From positions 129,902,972 through 129,966,971 of the forward strand of contig NC_060248.1 of NCBI RefSeq assembly GCF_921293095.1: a stretch of 64,000 bases of DNA, given 5' to 3'. This DNA is from Ischnura elegans. Its lineage: Eukaryota; Arthropoda; Insecta; Odonata; Coenagrionidae. The translations under genes and the position numbers were made by a program. The notes under the pieces were generated by a model. The model was given only the letters and a program-made list of their open reading frames with translations. It was not told the origin of the DNA and searched no databases. This document shows positions 41,592 through 55,400 of the stretch, piece by piece. Numbering within the stretch: the first letter of the stretch is position 1; the number at the start of each line of letters is the position of its first letter.

Positions 41592-42603
41592 CTGAGATCA
41601 TAAAAACAATTTCTCTAATGCTAATGGGTTCCTTCAATTACGAGCATTTTTATGTATAGTTTATAGACGAAGCACATTAAAAACCAACCATGTTCTGGAT
41701 ACCCAGACGGGACTTAAATATTGAGATGCAAAGACACTGCCACTGATGAGGCCAGCTAAGACGCTGTGTCTCTAGCTTTCCAGAATTAATACCCTGTAAG
41801 TGGGTGTCGCATTCTGCTCATCCATTAGAGTATAGCTGGATTAGAAGGGGTAAGGAGAGGGAGACTCCTGGCCAAGTAGGAGGCTTTAGGAATCAAGATT
41901 TGAAATTGTTGGATACAAGCACTCAAGATTTTATATTTCAAGTTAATCTGAAAAATGAATGCCAATATCAATAAGTGTAATAGGAACAATAGATAGTGGT
42001 GCAAAAGACCTTTCCCAACCCACCAAACACATCTGAACTTCACATACTCCTTTGATGTGAATATCTAGGCATATTACATCACAGAGGGCTATCTGGGATT
42101 CCCACCATGTAGGTAATTGGTATAATTGGGTACAATGGAATTTCCCCCTAATTGAGACTGGTACATGGCAGCTCCGTGATTTCTTAGAGATGTTTTCTCT
42201 GTCGCTACTTGCCTGAGCTAGATTCAAAAGCCCCTGTCTAGCACCCATTCAACTTTCTTCAATTCTTGGAGGCTTGAACACTATGTAGTGGTCTGCTCCT
42301 GTGGTGGGCAAGAGCTCTGATCTCTCACTCCCCCTGATTGCACCCACAGTTCTCAATGTCTCCAGTCTTAATTAAGGCTGGCTTTGAGGGCTATTCAGCC
42401 TTCCCAGCTGTTTGAAAATCTGGCTACACATGGTCTGTGAAGAATGTGCAATTCTATGCAAACAACTGTTCCTTACCTACTTGCCTCTATTTTATTGCAA
42501 AAAATCACTCCACATATCCAACTTTTCCCCCTCCACTACCAATCTATGCACAGAAATCCCCCATCCTCCATTCTTCATCACCCCATGTACAATGCCAACA
42601 GGG

Positions 42604-42848
42604 ATGCCGACTTACAAAAAATATTGGGGGGGCCCAAACTGGGGATACTGCCCTAGAAAATTTTATAAGTAGTGAGTTTTAATTTTTTTAAGCATTTAAG
42701 AAGAGTCATATAATTAACATTAGAACCCTGATGACTCAATAATGATATCTGGACTCTCTGGGGAAAATCGAATCCTGACACATTTTTTCCTCACACCCAT
42801 AACGAATTTTTGAGGGGGCTCAGGCCCCATGGAGTCGGCGTCACTGGA
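42604..42848 (+). repeat. Dispersed repeat family R1, copy 2
   Basis: Same ends and interior as 6228-6473. Flanks share GGATGCC (before GACTTAC, and after the final CACT), consistent with a 7-8 bp target duplication and thus a transposed unit. Confidence 0.7.
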
Positions 42849-44080
42849 TGCCAAAGGTGGAAATTAAGAGAATGAGACTAGCCATCACAGTGTCCTCCTC
42901 CCCTTCCTGCCTTTCAAAGATGGAAACTCCTTACCCTTTTCTCTTTTCCCATTTGCATTACCAGGACAGAGGCGTGTATATCGGAAAGGGCCCATGAGGT
43001 CAGGTTTCCCTTTAATGACCTGATAAATATTTTATAAAATACGTGGCTATAAATGATAGCTTATAACTGCTCGCAAAAAAGCAGTCATATAAAAATCATA
43101 TCCAGAAGGATTGATAAAAATACAAAGCAAACAGGAATCCTACCAATAGAAAAGTAGTTATGATATTATTTCAGTCATCATCATGGGTTTGACGCAGCTC
43201 TCTACTCAATTCTCCTGTCAGCTGATCGTTAATTCATACCCACATATTTCTTCTCTTTCACATATTATTTTAGTACAGATAGAAAATAAATTGTATCTTG
43301 CTTGGACTGCTACATACTTAGCCACATGCTAGCAGCATTTTAGCAGAATATTTTTATATTACATTGGTAGCGCATTGTGTTTAATGAGCTATAAGCATTA
43401 GTGTTAACTGTTTAGTATTAGCCTTTCACATTAGCCTGCACTGAATGTGGTCGCTAGCAGCTTATGTTTCAACTTCTCTTCAGTTGCAATTTTCGATTTA
43501 ACCTTCAACAAGTCATTCACATTTTATCCACTGAGCACAGCCAACACTGCTGAAGAGGTGGAATCTGTCACCCTGGAGCAGTAATATACAAGAGATCCTG
43601 GCTGAAAGGCAGTCTGCGCTGAGCTGGCCTGGTTCCCCCTCATAATGAGGAATATTTGAGCATTGAAGCTGTCTACAGACGGCCACTTAGAAACATGTGA
43701 TACTTCCTGTCAATCTATTAGTGCTATCATACTCCATTTATTTTACATATTTACTACCATGATGTGACTTAATTGGAAATGACTAACTTAACCTTTTATT
43801 GAACTTGTCCCCCACCCCGAAATATATAACACACAATTGCTATTGTGCATGTTTTGCAAACCTGTAATTATTTTTTATGCCCAATTATGTTACACTGTAA
43901 AACAGCTCTTAGCCAACAAAGCATATTTTATGGAAATTGTTAAATTTGAACTTCTTCCAAGAGCAATGATTACAAGCTTACATTGTCATTGAGGAAGCCA
44001 AAATTGTACAACTCTTTTCTTCTAAATATGTCAACCTCATATTATAAGGGGGCACTTCCATGACAGGAGGCACTTCCCAC

Positions 44081-44359
44081 CAGTGGTACAGCGAGGGGGG
44101 GTGGGTTGGGTGATAAACCCCCCCTCCCCCCAGAGAAATTTTTAAGTTTAATCCATTTTACTTATTTGGATCAGGATTACTTATAGAATAGTGTTAGGAT
44201 TAATCAAATATCCCTCAGAAAGCCGTAAAACTAGCCATTTTGAACCATCATTCTTCAAATTTCTTCTGGAGGATGGCCCCGCAACCACCCCCCCCCCCAC
44301 CTGTAAGTATTAGTTGCACCTAAAACCCCCCCTAGCCTTAATTCCTAGCTGCGCCCCTG
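44081..44359. mobile_element. hAT-like MITE family H1, copy 1
   Basis: 279 bp, ends CAGTGGTACAGCGAGG and (reverse complement) CAGGGGCGCAGCTAGG; flanking 8-mers cttcccac and gttcccac match at 7 of 8. Shares AAGTTTAATCCATTTTACTT and CCCTCAGAAAGCCGTAAAAC with 54771-55082. Confidence 0.85.
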
Positions 44360-44872
44360 GTTCCCACGAATAGCTTGGAAAAAAGTTTTCCTGCAAACAG
44401 TTACCCTGGTACAGAGAACAGTAAATCGTTAATGCTCCAAGGAATGCTAAACCTACGCTGCAGAACATAATTCCTGATAAAATAGAAAAATTGTAATCCT
44501 AAATGGAGTTATGTGGTGTAAATTTGTATTTCACCAGTCTCTTACACAAACTTATGGATTTCATGCCACTCAATTTTCTAAGGGAGATCCTGCAACAACC
44601 TTGCTTACAATTAGAGGACTAAATTGGCCCCAGGCATCCAAGAAGGAACCAACACCTGCCCCCCTCAAGGTGACAGCCTTGATCCATTTGACGTCTGTGA
44701 CAGATTCTATTATTTTGTGAAAAAAATATAGACACTATGTATTTTTAATGTCACACTTTTTTGATATACATTCCATATTAATTCCTTTAGCTAATGTTAG
44801 CCATTAAATGAATATAGCCACTGTAATTCCTCCTTGCATTATGCTAAACTGGAAAATGTTAGCAACTACAAC

Positions 44873-45027
44873 CAGTAGCGTATCCAGTATAGGGACAAGG
44901 GGGGGCAACCTCCCAGCATTAGTGGGGGTCCATAAGCAAAATTACCATTCTATCTAGTATAAAATGGATATTCAAGGGGGGGGGGGGGGGGTGGAGTATA
45001 CAATTTGCCCCCTTTGTTCCGCCACTG
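44873..45027. mobile_element. Short hAT-like MITE remnant with poly-G tract
   Basis: Ends CAGTAGCGTATCCAG and (reverse complement) CAGTGGCGGAACAAAG; flanking 8-mers actacaac and agtaaaac agree at 6 of 8. Contains an uninterrupted run of about 18 G near 44976. Confidence 0.55.
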
Positions 45028-45261
45028 AGTAAAACTTTAAATTTGAAATCTAACATGTATTTTGAAGGGTTCTTCTAAAGAGAATTTACAACTAGGATTA
45101 TGAAAAGTACGCTGTATAAGTTTTGCATTGATTAAGCTTTCATTCAATGAAATATCTCTTTTGCGGAGCATATAAGTTCCCTTATTATTGTACTATATAT
45201 GTACACTATTATATGACTCAACTATAGAACATGAAAATCTATATCTCACCTAGCTATAAAG

Positions 45262-46935
45262 TAGAGATGTGCGAATAGTATCCGCGAATACTCGAATACC
45301 TCGAATATTAGAAAGTATTCGATATTCGAGGTTTCGAATAGTTATGCGAAAAGTACCGCCTCGAATATCTCGAATACTTTGAATTTCGCGTCATACACTG
45401 TCGCACGTACGTCGTTGGTAGTTGACTCGGAAAAATGTAGATATCTGTAGTCATTTAGTGCTCGCAGCGCCGTTTTACGCAAGTTGACGAATTACATCAA
45501 ATTCGTGGATTTTAGCGGTGAAAAGAGTTCGACGAGGGGAACCGAAAATGGTCGGGTGAAAAAATCCGAAAATCCCCGATTCCCCCCACCAGGAGAACCT
45601 CAGTGCCGTGGGATAGCAACCTTAGGGCATTTCCCACGATCCGCTATCCCCCTCCATTCAGCACTTGCCTCAACCACTCTGACGCTTTCCTCTTCTCCGA
45701 AATCAAACAAAAGGTCCCAGCTCGCGCAGGGATCGCATTACGAAGACCCCTGCTCCAAAAAAAATATCGAGTTACGAGAACAATAAAAACGTGTTTCACG
45801 CCCTCCCCCCTTTTCTCACCCACTGACCTTTTTCTGGCTACCTGATTCGAAGTTCCCCATTTCTGGAGGTCAACTGCTGTGTGAGTACCGCGGGATACTT
45901 ACATTAGCGCATTTCCCGAGATCCGGTATCCCTCTCCATTCAGCACTAGCCCCCCTCTGAGGCTTTCCTCTTCTTCGAAAAAAAAGGTCACAGCTCGCGC
46001 AGGGATCATATTACGAAGACCTTGGCTTCGAAAAAAATACCAAGTTACACGAGAACAATAGAAACGTGTTTCGGGCCCTCCCTTTTCTCCCCCACTGACC
46101 TTTTTTTTTTCCTACCAGCTTCGAAGTTCCCCATTTCTGTGGAGGTCAACCGCTGCATGAGTCATCTATTAGCACAAAAGGTGTCTAAGAATGACTTTCG
46201 TCAATTGATGTTACACCTTTATTGAATTGAAATATTAGTAATGTGCGCGTAATTTCAAAAAGAATAAGACCAAACACGACGTATTTCTGAGTTTATTTAA
46301 GCATTTTACGCAAAGAAATAGGTGTCAAAATACGACGGAGACTTAGCATTCTGGCGAAACACGATATGAGCAGCAAAGCATCTCCGAAGTTGATGAGGTA
46401 TTTTTTTCCGAAAACATATATCAAGTTACAATTTATCAGTGGTGCTATAAATCTTTATTGTTACAGTCCCAGAGGAAGGGATATTTTCTCAGAATATTTG
46501 TTTTCTCCCTGATAGCAATTCCAATTCATCTTCTTATCTCGTGAGAACTCCGAAAGATGGACTGAAAATAATTGAAGAAAATCCGGTGGAAAAGAGCTTG
46601 TATTTTGCAAAATGCCTCAGATTGTCAGCTAGCACTTGGCAGCAGGAGTGGGGGCAAAGCGATGTTAGTTGAATTAATTATATGCCCAATTGTTTCCATA
46701 AAATTAAAATATTCATTAATCAGCTAAATTCCTGTTCGAATCATTTAAAGGAAATCAAAATTACTCCCCAAAATCTTGTGTTGCCTGCTGCATGGGCAAC
46801 CGAGTCAAATAATCCAGCATTCATCATTTAGTATTCGAGGTATTCGAAATTCGAGGTATTCGAATATTCGAGCAATGATTTAATATTCGAATTCGATATT
46901 CGAATTCGAGAAATCTGCTATTCGACCCATCTCTA
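45262..46935 (-). mobile_element. hAT-type non-autonomous element, copy 2
   Basis: 1674 bp starting TAGAGATGTGCGAATAG and ending GACCCATCTCTA, flanked by a perfect 8-bp duplication CTATAAAG (45254-45261, 46936-46943). Inverted relative to copy 1 (19320-21386), sharing ends and interior. Two diverged tandem units are present here too (about 45600-45860 and 45890-46150). It lacks the nested MITE. Confidence 0.9.
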
Positions 46936-49326
46936 CTATAAAGGCAACTTTCAAGTAGATCGTTTTGTTGGGAAATACATGTAAATGGTAGAATAAGGAG
47001 AATACAGAAGATTTAAATATGTGATGAACAAGTAGGTAGTTTATTTACGTAACAAAACAACTAAAATATACAATCAAATTCACCTAAATTAGCCACATTG
47101 AGCTATCTTTAGAGATTAAGTACTAATTATAATGAATAACACATCATATACTATATTTATAGTGAATTTTTAAGTTTCACTAATGCAATGCCTTTAAAAA
47201 GCTCATGTTAAAAAAGGTAAAATTTTGTACCTCTTCACTTAAGGTAATTTTTTATGAAAATATTCAGAGTACAAATGGGTTCCTGGTGAAAAATATATCA
47301 AACCACAATATTTAAAAAATGACACATGAATGAGATATTTCTGAACAGTAAAGGTTCGATGAAATCCAGGAAATGTCTCAAGCCATCAAATTTTAAACAC
47401 CCACTTCCAATTTTAAATACCTTGGCAAACCAGTTGAATAAAGATAACAAGATTAACTTGCATGTGAATTTTGACAAACAATAATAAATAAATTAGTGGC
47501 AGTTTCCAAATGAGGCATGCAATGCCAACATCACCGATATTGCTGACATGTATGCACAGGCGCCAACTGTTAACCCTATGGTCAACTCTCGAGAGTGGCA
47601 ATTGTTTTGGTCCAAAAATTGTAAGGACCAACCCACTCTCATACGGACAGAGTCAAGAGGATAAGGCAACCAGACACTTAGGAATCTGAACCATGATAAA
47701 TGACAAAGCGACGGATAGCACAGAAGGCTCAACCAGGATTACAGTATTCAATTACCAACTCCATTCTGAACATTAAATCATGAATTCATAATAGCTATTC
47801 CGCAACTAAGAAAAAGAGTGCTATAAAATCCAAAGTCAAAAAAATAAAAGATATAACACATAAAAATTACTATCACAAACTGAATACATCAAGGATAAAA
47901 TCTTCTAAAAGTTAAATTTGCCACCAACTTTGATAACAGTGACTACATAGTACTTTACACAAACTTCTTTTCATTAAAGCATAACATAAAAAACTAATAA
48001 ATCGAACATAATGACTGACATTCATCAAATAGAGACTCATGCAGAAGGGACATGGAAACTTTTTACTAAATTTTTATACAAAATGGAAATCCTAAGTCAA
48101 GTAGCCCCATGGTTTAAATTTTCTATACCAGCAATCCCATACTTCCACGTATTAATGTTAAAAACATTCTTGACTAGAGAAAAATTTTGATTTTCTATAA
48201 AAATACCTCTTTCCTTGAAGCCTCATTAATTTACCAGTAACTAGCATTTGGATATTTTCAGCAGTCCATAGTGAATATTCTACTCCTCTACAAATATGGA
48301 GCACCTCTTAAAAATTGCAGGAATTCTTCAAAATGATTTTGAGCCGCAATGCAATGACTAAGAAAAATGAAACTAAATCTTCAGACACATTTAATGGACA
48401 GCCATCACAGGTACATTTTTACCTCATTAGTTCAAAGACAAAAATATCAATGGCTGCATGAATTACTACATCCTTTTCCCAGTTTCTGTTTAATAGATAA
48501 CACATATTATGATCATGCTTTTCATTTGGCATCATGGCAATAGTGGCACAGGGAAACATCTCTAACATAGCACTTAATAAACAATTGCAAAAATTCCTTG
48601 CTCCATATCTTGGAGCACAAGGTAACAAGGACAAATATTTTTCATGAAACTAAGTTTTAACAAAACTCAATTTTGATAAGCCACCCCAGAAATGGCAAAG
48701 AAATGAAATAGACAGAGACTAGCATATAAAAAAATAATTTGCTCCTTACAATAAGTGTGCATATAATACCAACTTGCATGGCAAAAGCATACATTCTTTA
48801 TTTATACCCTTAATATCCATTAAGTTTTACAAAAAAAGTACCTGAAGTTACTATAATGCCTGCAGCAACTATGGCCTTATTCATATTCATGTACAAAAAA
48901 CACCTACACAGCGGAACTCAATGGGTGACACAATCAACTGACATCACATAACGCCCGAATCACAATTACATCTAGAGCACAAAATGAGTGGAAAAATATT
49001 AGGTCCCAATTTAAAATGTAAAAATAACATATAAAATGCAACTAAATGGCTTAATAAATATTAACAATGCATGGAAATGATGGAGCTTTAGCCTGCAGAT
49101 AATTCTCTTAATCATGGAAGTACTCCGATTATATAAAAACAAATTGGAAAGATATTCTATTCTTACATGTAGAGTGCAAATATTACACACCTATTCTCAC
49201 TTAAGATACATATGCATCTAAGTAACATCAGTACACATTTAATCAAAATTCTACTTTGGAAAGTATTGTTCATAATGCAATTAATTGCTCATGAAACAAT
49301 GGAATAAAAGAGGAGAGAGAGAGCAG

Positions 49327-49484
49327 CTAGTTGGACTTGATGTTTGCAGCAGCCCTTTCCTTAAGGTCCACAATGCTGAGGTTTTTGCAAGCGACAAACC
49401 CTTGAAGGAGGGATATAAGAGATTTGACGACAGCAATTGGAGCTGAGGTGTAACAAATGAGACGGAAGAGACTCATTCCAGCCA
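49327..49484 (-). CDS. Cdipt: Cdipt terminal coding exon 5
   Basis: VAGMSLFRLICYTSAPIAVV, KSLISLLQGF, then a charged tail (ERAAANIKSN) and TAG at 49329-49327. Acceptor ctcatcag. Confidence 0.94.
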
Positions 49485-52400
49485 CTGATGAGGTAAGCAA
49501 AAGAAAGTATATGGGTAAGAACATCAATTAAAGTACATAATAGAAAAAGAGACTGAAAAACAAGAGATGTGAAAAGAAGCATACCTTTGCAGCCTGAAAT
49601 ACCAATTAAACATGGCTACGAGTTAAGTTATATTGAAGTGAGAGATGATAGAGGCAAAAATCAGATTGCCAAAATAGAGCCTGACTGGGACTCAAACCCA
49701 GAACTATCTGATGTTCAGTCAGATGCTCTACCAATTTTTTTAACTAGGATACTTACATTCACCACAATTTTAGCAAAGGTTCATTCAACCACATCATTGC
49801 CAAACCATCAAATTTATGCTATGGGACTGATACCAATATGACATCATGACATCCAGTTTCCATAGAGAACGCTATATTTTTTCCAAACTAATTCGAATTA
49901 CAGCAGTTTCTGTTAGAAAATTTTTGAACAGTGAATTTCTGATTGCTTAGGTACCTTCAAGCCACCTCATAACCACTGAAAGTTGCTATACGGTGCCTGC
50001 ATTTCAACTAATTTTTATTCTGAGCCACGTGTTAACTTTCTATATATGAAGTATTTTTTTTACGGCCAGGAATTCCTTTAACTGTTAAAGTTAACTGAAG
50101 ACACTGGTACACGCAAGGCACAACCACAGTCTAATGATTACCCATCACATTGGCCCAAGCTGACTTGGAAAATGATAATAGGCCCTGAAATATGCCCATC
50201 TGCAATGAAAAAAAAACATGGAACACTCAGCGCTCCATTTAAGTGACAACAAGTCTAAACCCCAGTGTTCCTGAGAGCAATTTGTAATCTGCTGTTCCTA
50301 CTACTGTGGGTATCAGGACAAAATAATTTCTCCTAATTAAAGGATAATTTCCTACATAACAAATTATGAGTAGATTCATTTTCATCCTATTTTTGCTCAA
50401 GAACTGAACGTAGAGCAGCCAAGGTGTTTTGAACCATTTAGTTCACTGGTGGTCTCATAGGTCGTGCAGGAAGCACTTCATTTATCTTAAGTTGTAACTT
50501 AAATTCAAACAGCCTCAGATTAGATAGAGAAAACGTGAACATCTAATTGTAAGATTATAATATATATGGAGTGATTTTAGAACTTGTAATTTTACTCCAA
50601 TTTGTTGAAAATAAAGCTAAATGCCACTTTTGCGAGACATGTCCCCCTACAGAGGTTTCTACCACCCTGCATAGTTTGAAAGCTAAATTTTCGGTTCAAT
50701 ATTACCTGACAGTGCAATATGAGTACATGAATAATTAATTTCATGCTTAATGACACAATTTCGTTAACTAATATGCTAAGAAATAAACTTTCACTCAATA
50801 CTTAAAAATAGGCCCAAAAGGTTTGTCAGGAAATTGAATAGCATTCTGAGACGTCACCACGTTAACAGTCCATATCGTGGTTGCTACTAAATACAATTAT
50901 GTACGTGTAAAAATTTCCAAAATTGTACATTTACCTGGTCATAAAAAATTATAGTATTTGTAAAAATATATCAGGTGGCCATTACTACCTATCTTGTCCT
51001 ATTTTACCTATCAAGAGCCTGTATATATTTTTTATCCAAACCTGACCTTATACTATACAAACGACACCTCTTATTTATACGGTCAAAAATGCATATGTGT
51101 CACAGTATTCATGCCTGGCATGGAAAAACTATAAATAATTAAACAAAAAAATGAAACGAAACGTAAAAATAAAATATAAATATAAATAATTAGTTTTCAT
51201 TGATTCACTATCAAACCTTCCTTTCTCATTTCTATACTGCAATACATTCCGTGAATGCACCAAAGATAAGAAAGTAAAGGCAACAGGAAAGCAACATGTT
51301 TGTTTTCTACTTTGAATTCAACTGGAAAAAGAAATTATCGAATAAACTTGATAGTTTAGGATCTGTCAGGTGACTAGAACGAACGGGAAAGAGGAACATG
51401 TGAATTGTAATTTATCAGCCGTACATCTAAATGGTAAAGGTCACAAATTTTCCCATCTAATGCAAATACTACAGTTACTGTGGAAAGTGCTGCTGTAGAT
51501 AAATGAGTAAAATGCATTATTTTAAAGGTTTTAAAAAATATGCTATATACAGTAGACTCTCGCTATTACGAAGTTCATGGGACCAAAAAACCGGATGTTT
51601 GTAATAACGAAGTTCGTAAGAACGTTTCTTCTAGGATTCGTCGAAAAAAATAGTGTATTATAAACGCGATTAAATTACGCGGAAATATATATAAACAGGA
51701 AAATTCGTTTCAGTTTTTCAACAGAATACTGAGCCATGACGCAATCGAGAGTTGATATCTTCCCAAATACATGAACTCCGATATTCAAATTAGATGTGTC
51801 CCAAGACCTTGTTCCTAGGTTGATAAAATTACAGTCCGGCCACCGAGAGTTGCCCAATTACAGACCGAATGGTCTAGGTCTGGGTAGGGGGCAAGGCTGC
51901 CAGGTAAGAAAGGGAAATGCTTACAAAGTGTTCCGTGAAGAAAAGAACCGGAAGGGACGAGGAGCGTGAAGGACCTAGAGGAATAATCACTTGTTCTTGT
52001 GATTCGAAGAATGGGCTTATTTTGGTGGATCAGGCTTATTTCGGTGCTCGTTTATGCATTTGACAACGTTGTAAGACTGGGCAAGGGTGTGAGGTGCGCT
52101 TGGGGGACAGCGATTGGCTTTAAACCGTGCTGGCGCAGGATTATCCGCCCCTCCTATTGTGCCATAATCGGACAACCCTTGCCAGCCGGACTGTATGTAA
52201 GTTATCGAGGAGTACTGTTATCCTGCGAAATGCAACACTGTATTACACGTACGCGCTTACTTATGATTGTGGCGAACTGATCTAGGAATCTTCGATGCAT
52301 CCGGAACCGAAAAAATAGCTCCCCGCGGTGACGAAGAATGGGTGAAACGCTGAACAGTTGCTAAATTCACACCGGATTCAATGATACCTTTTTCAGATTG

Positions 52401-55400
52401 TGATCACAGTGAGTTTCCCAGCACCACACCGCGTAGAATAGGCCATATTCGAAATTTGAAAATTTTGAATGATCGTACCTCTGAAAATTCGTAAATCGAA
52501 TGTGCATAGGAGGAGGATTGACTGTACATCCAATTTACAAACAGTTATGAGTGGGTCACTATGACTTCACAGGAATGAAGCTTGTTATATGATGTAGCGT
52601 GTAAACTGAATAAAGAACCATAATTGACGCTCTTAGGCACAACACGAGAAGAACTTAATCGTGGCGCGATTATTAAAAACTTAAGTGTAGTGAATATCCA
52701 CATAAATGCCGTGACTTATGCGTGGAACTTCGTAATAAAGTCCATATTGTAACCGCCGGGACCGGGACTTAGGTTCGTAATTTCGTTAAAACGAAAATTT
52801 CGTAATAACGTTTCTTTTACTATAGCTTGCATAGGCCTTTTCGACGGGACCAACGATGTGCTTCGTAATAACGAGAACTTCGTAACAACGTTGTTCGTAT
52901 TAACGAGAGTCTACTGTACATTACCAGTAGACAAAGACAAAATAAAAATATGAGATGAACAAAATTTTTTTAACCTAGAGGAGAAATAGTAGCTCACTAT
53001 CTTCATTGGGAATAATTTAGGTAATCAAAATTAAAAACCTCTGTACAGAATTTAGAGCTTTCCCTCTAGAAAATTATATATAAGTAGCAATGTTCTTGAT
53101 GAGATCAACATCATTTCAAGACTGAGTACATCCATAACCTTTTCATAATGCCAAGAAACATGGGTAAAAGCTATAAGCTAAAAGTAACCAAAGGAAACTT
53201 AATATGATGCACGGGGATTGAGCAATAACCTGAAATCTGAGCTGTCCAAAAGTAAGAGCCAGTTAACTTATGGCAAACAAAATTCTCGAAACTTAATTAA
53301 TTAGTCTTACCAATGGGTCCTTCAGTGAAATGAAGCAGGTAGAGAGCAGCATAAAATGCTTCATTTCCTGCGCACATAAGGAACAGCACAGGACGAGAAG
53401 TGTAATATATTCTCATGACTGGGTTCTCTGACATATCAATGAATTTGTGACTAGTTTTCCCCTGCAGGAGGCTCCTGAAAGGAAACAAAATTTCAGATGA
53501 TGATGATGGATACACAACACCCATAAATAAAAACTGACAAAACCTGATCATTAATCATTGAAATGTAAGTTCATAGCCATCAAATTTCTTAATTAAATAA
53601 GAAATTATAGTTTACAGTCCCTAAGCAATCCTTGCATATGAGATGATATTTACTCAACAGTGAGTCTCGAAGAGAACTTTATGTTAAATGCAAAGCTAAA
53701 AAAAAACAATATCCTTGAGGTACAATTGTTTTACCAACAGTTCTAAGAGGGAAAGACCTAGCATTCTATCCTAAATGAATAGATTTCACACACTCATGGC
53801 TTATGATTGGGTGAGTTCTTACATCACCTATGAAGTCTTGTTACAGGAAGAAACACAAAGAGAGATAAATATCATCTCAATCTCTTATGTTATCAATACC
53901 TCCACTGCAAAAACACTCAACAATTGCCCACTGATCAAATCTGCTCATCTGGTAGCCCAACAATCCGCTCAGCTAGCAGTGTCCGGAGCATAAATGCTCA
54001 TCTCCTATTCTCCAAGCTTGGAGGTGAGCGTTTATGTTCTGGACACTGCTAGGTGAGCGGATTCGTATTGTTGGGCTACTAGATGAGCAGATTTGATTTG
54101 GTGGGCGATTGTTGAGCGTTTTCGCAGTGGAGGTACCGTTATGTCAGCTTGCTGTGTATGCATCATCTGAAAAAACTGCCTGAAAACCATGTCACAATGG
54201 GCTCATTGAGTGAAAATACAAACAGTGTGACGTGGTGGTCTAGGACGTAACTATTACTTTACTACTTTTTATATGAAGATCAAGCTTTTACAATTGTTAC
54301 ACTTCATAATGGACACGAACAAATAGAAAAATAAAGAAAAAAAAATACAAAACAAAAAAAATACAGAATGCAGTTATGGTAACGCATACCATCAACATGA
54401 AGTATGAAACAAAAGTCAGGTGTCATTGAGAATTTTAGGTATTGAGTAAAACATTTTTGATGCTAAGATGTAGAACAAATGACCTTTAAATGCTGTCTCA
54501 TTTTTTCTATCAGTTGAGACTTTCTTACATTGCTGAAGGCTCATTAAAATGAGGACCATCGGCTGCATTTCTTGTGACAGCATATGTAACATGGAGCTGA
54601 TCATTTAACCTACGGGAATATTTCTGCACCTCATTGCTTCCTTGATAATCAGCTTAATTTCTTTTGGTACATATGAGTACCTAAAAAAGATATACACATG
54701 GTACTAGTAATATACCATCTACATAGACCAACTGCTGCAATGGTTACGTTTAAAAATGGGCGTACCTCTTCAGTGGCGCAGCGAGGGGGGGTTTTGGGGG
54801 ATAAATCCCCCCCAGAGCTCAGAGAAAATTTTAAGTTTAATCCATTTTACTTAATTTGATTGATATTACCAATGGAAAAGTGTAATGATTAATAAAATCT
54901 CCCTCAGAAAGCCGTAAAACTCACCATTTTGAACCATTTACCTTAAAATTCCGCAATTTACTAATTTCGAACCTATCGCTTATCCTGGTGGGTATTCCAT
55001 ACCCCCTCACGCCCTGGTATTAGTTGCACCTTAACACCCCCCCCCCCCCTCCCCCCAGCCTTTATTCCTAGCTGCGCCCCTGTACCTCTTTAAGTAAAAG
55101 CAAAAACTTTTTCCCCAAGCACTCTCTCCTATTCGACATTTTGAGCCCACATGAATCTCAACGCCTACCACACCTGCCCAACAATTCAATCAACTTGACT
55201 CCTCCTATCCAGCCACTCCTATGACTTTCACCTCAAGTACACAAGCCTAATGCTTTTGATATTTTGTAACTTATGATGATATAGATGCTGAAACTGGTGC
55301 CAAGCATCACAACATAAACAATTGTGGAAGTAACAAATCTAAAAACTAAAATATATTGTTTCTCTGGTTAGGCAGAGGGCCACTGGCAAAGAAGGTTTTT

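Larger units (their letters stand above)
40972..49326. other. Intergenic region Lrrc47 to Cdipt
   Basis: Holds exon-like segments near 41344-41591, repeat R1 copy 2 (42604-42848), hAT-like MITEs (44081-44359, 44873-45027) and the inverted hAT copy (45262-46935). The stretch 47000-49326 is AT-rich, probably including Cdipt 3' UTR (an AATAAA on the minus strand at 48803-48798); no gene recognised. Confidence 0.65.
49485..53310 (-). other. Cdipt intron 4
   Basis: Contains a tRNA-like SINE (49662-49735) and the pogo-like element 51550-52916; otherwise AT-rich with no gene. Confidence 0.75.

Noticed and set aside
42437-42682. Several overlapping 70-86 codon plus-strand ORFs
   Set aside because: All three frames are open because of C/A-rich sequence and they extend into repeat R1; no coding evidence.
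49662-49735. Functional tRNA gene on the minus strand
   Set aside because: The A- and B-boxes are good but the 5' acceptor strand is missing and cannot pair with the 3' side; a SINE or pseudogene is more likely.
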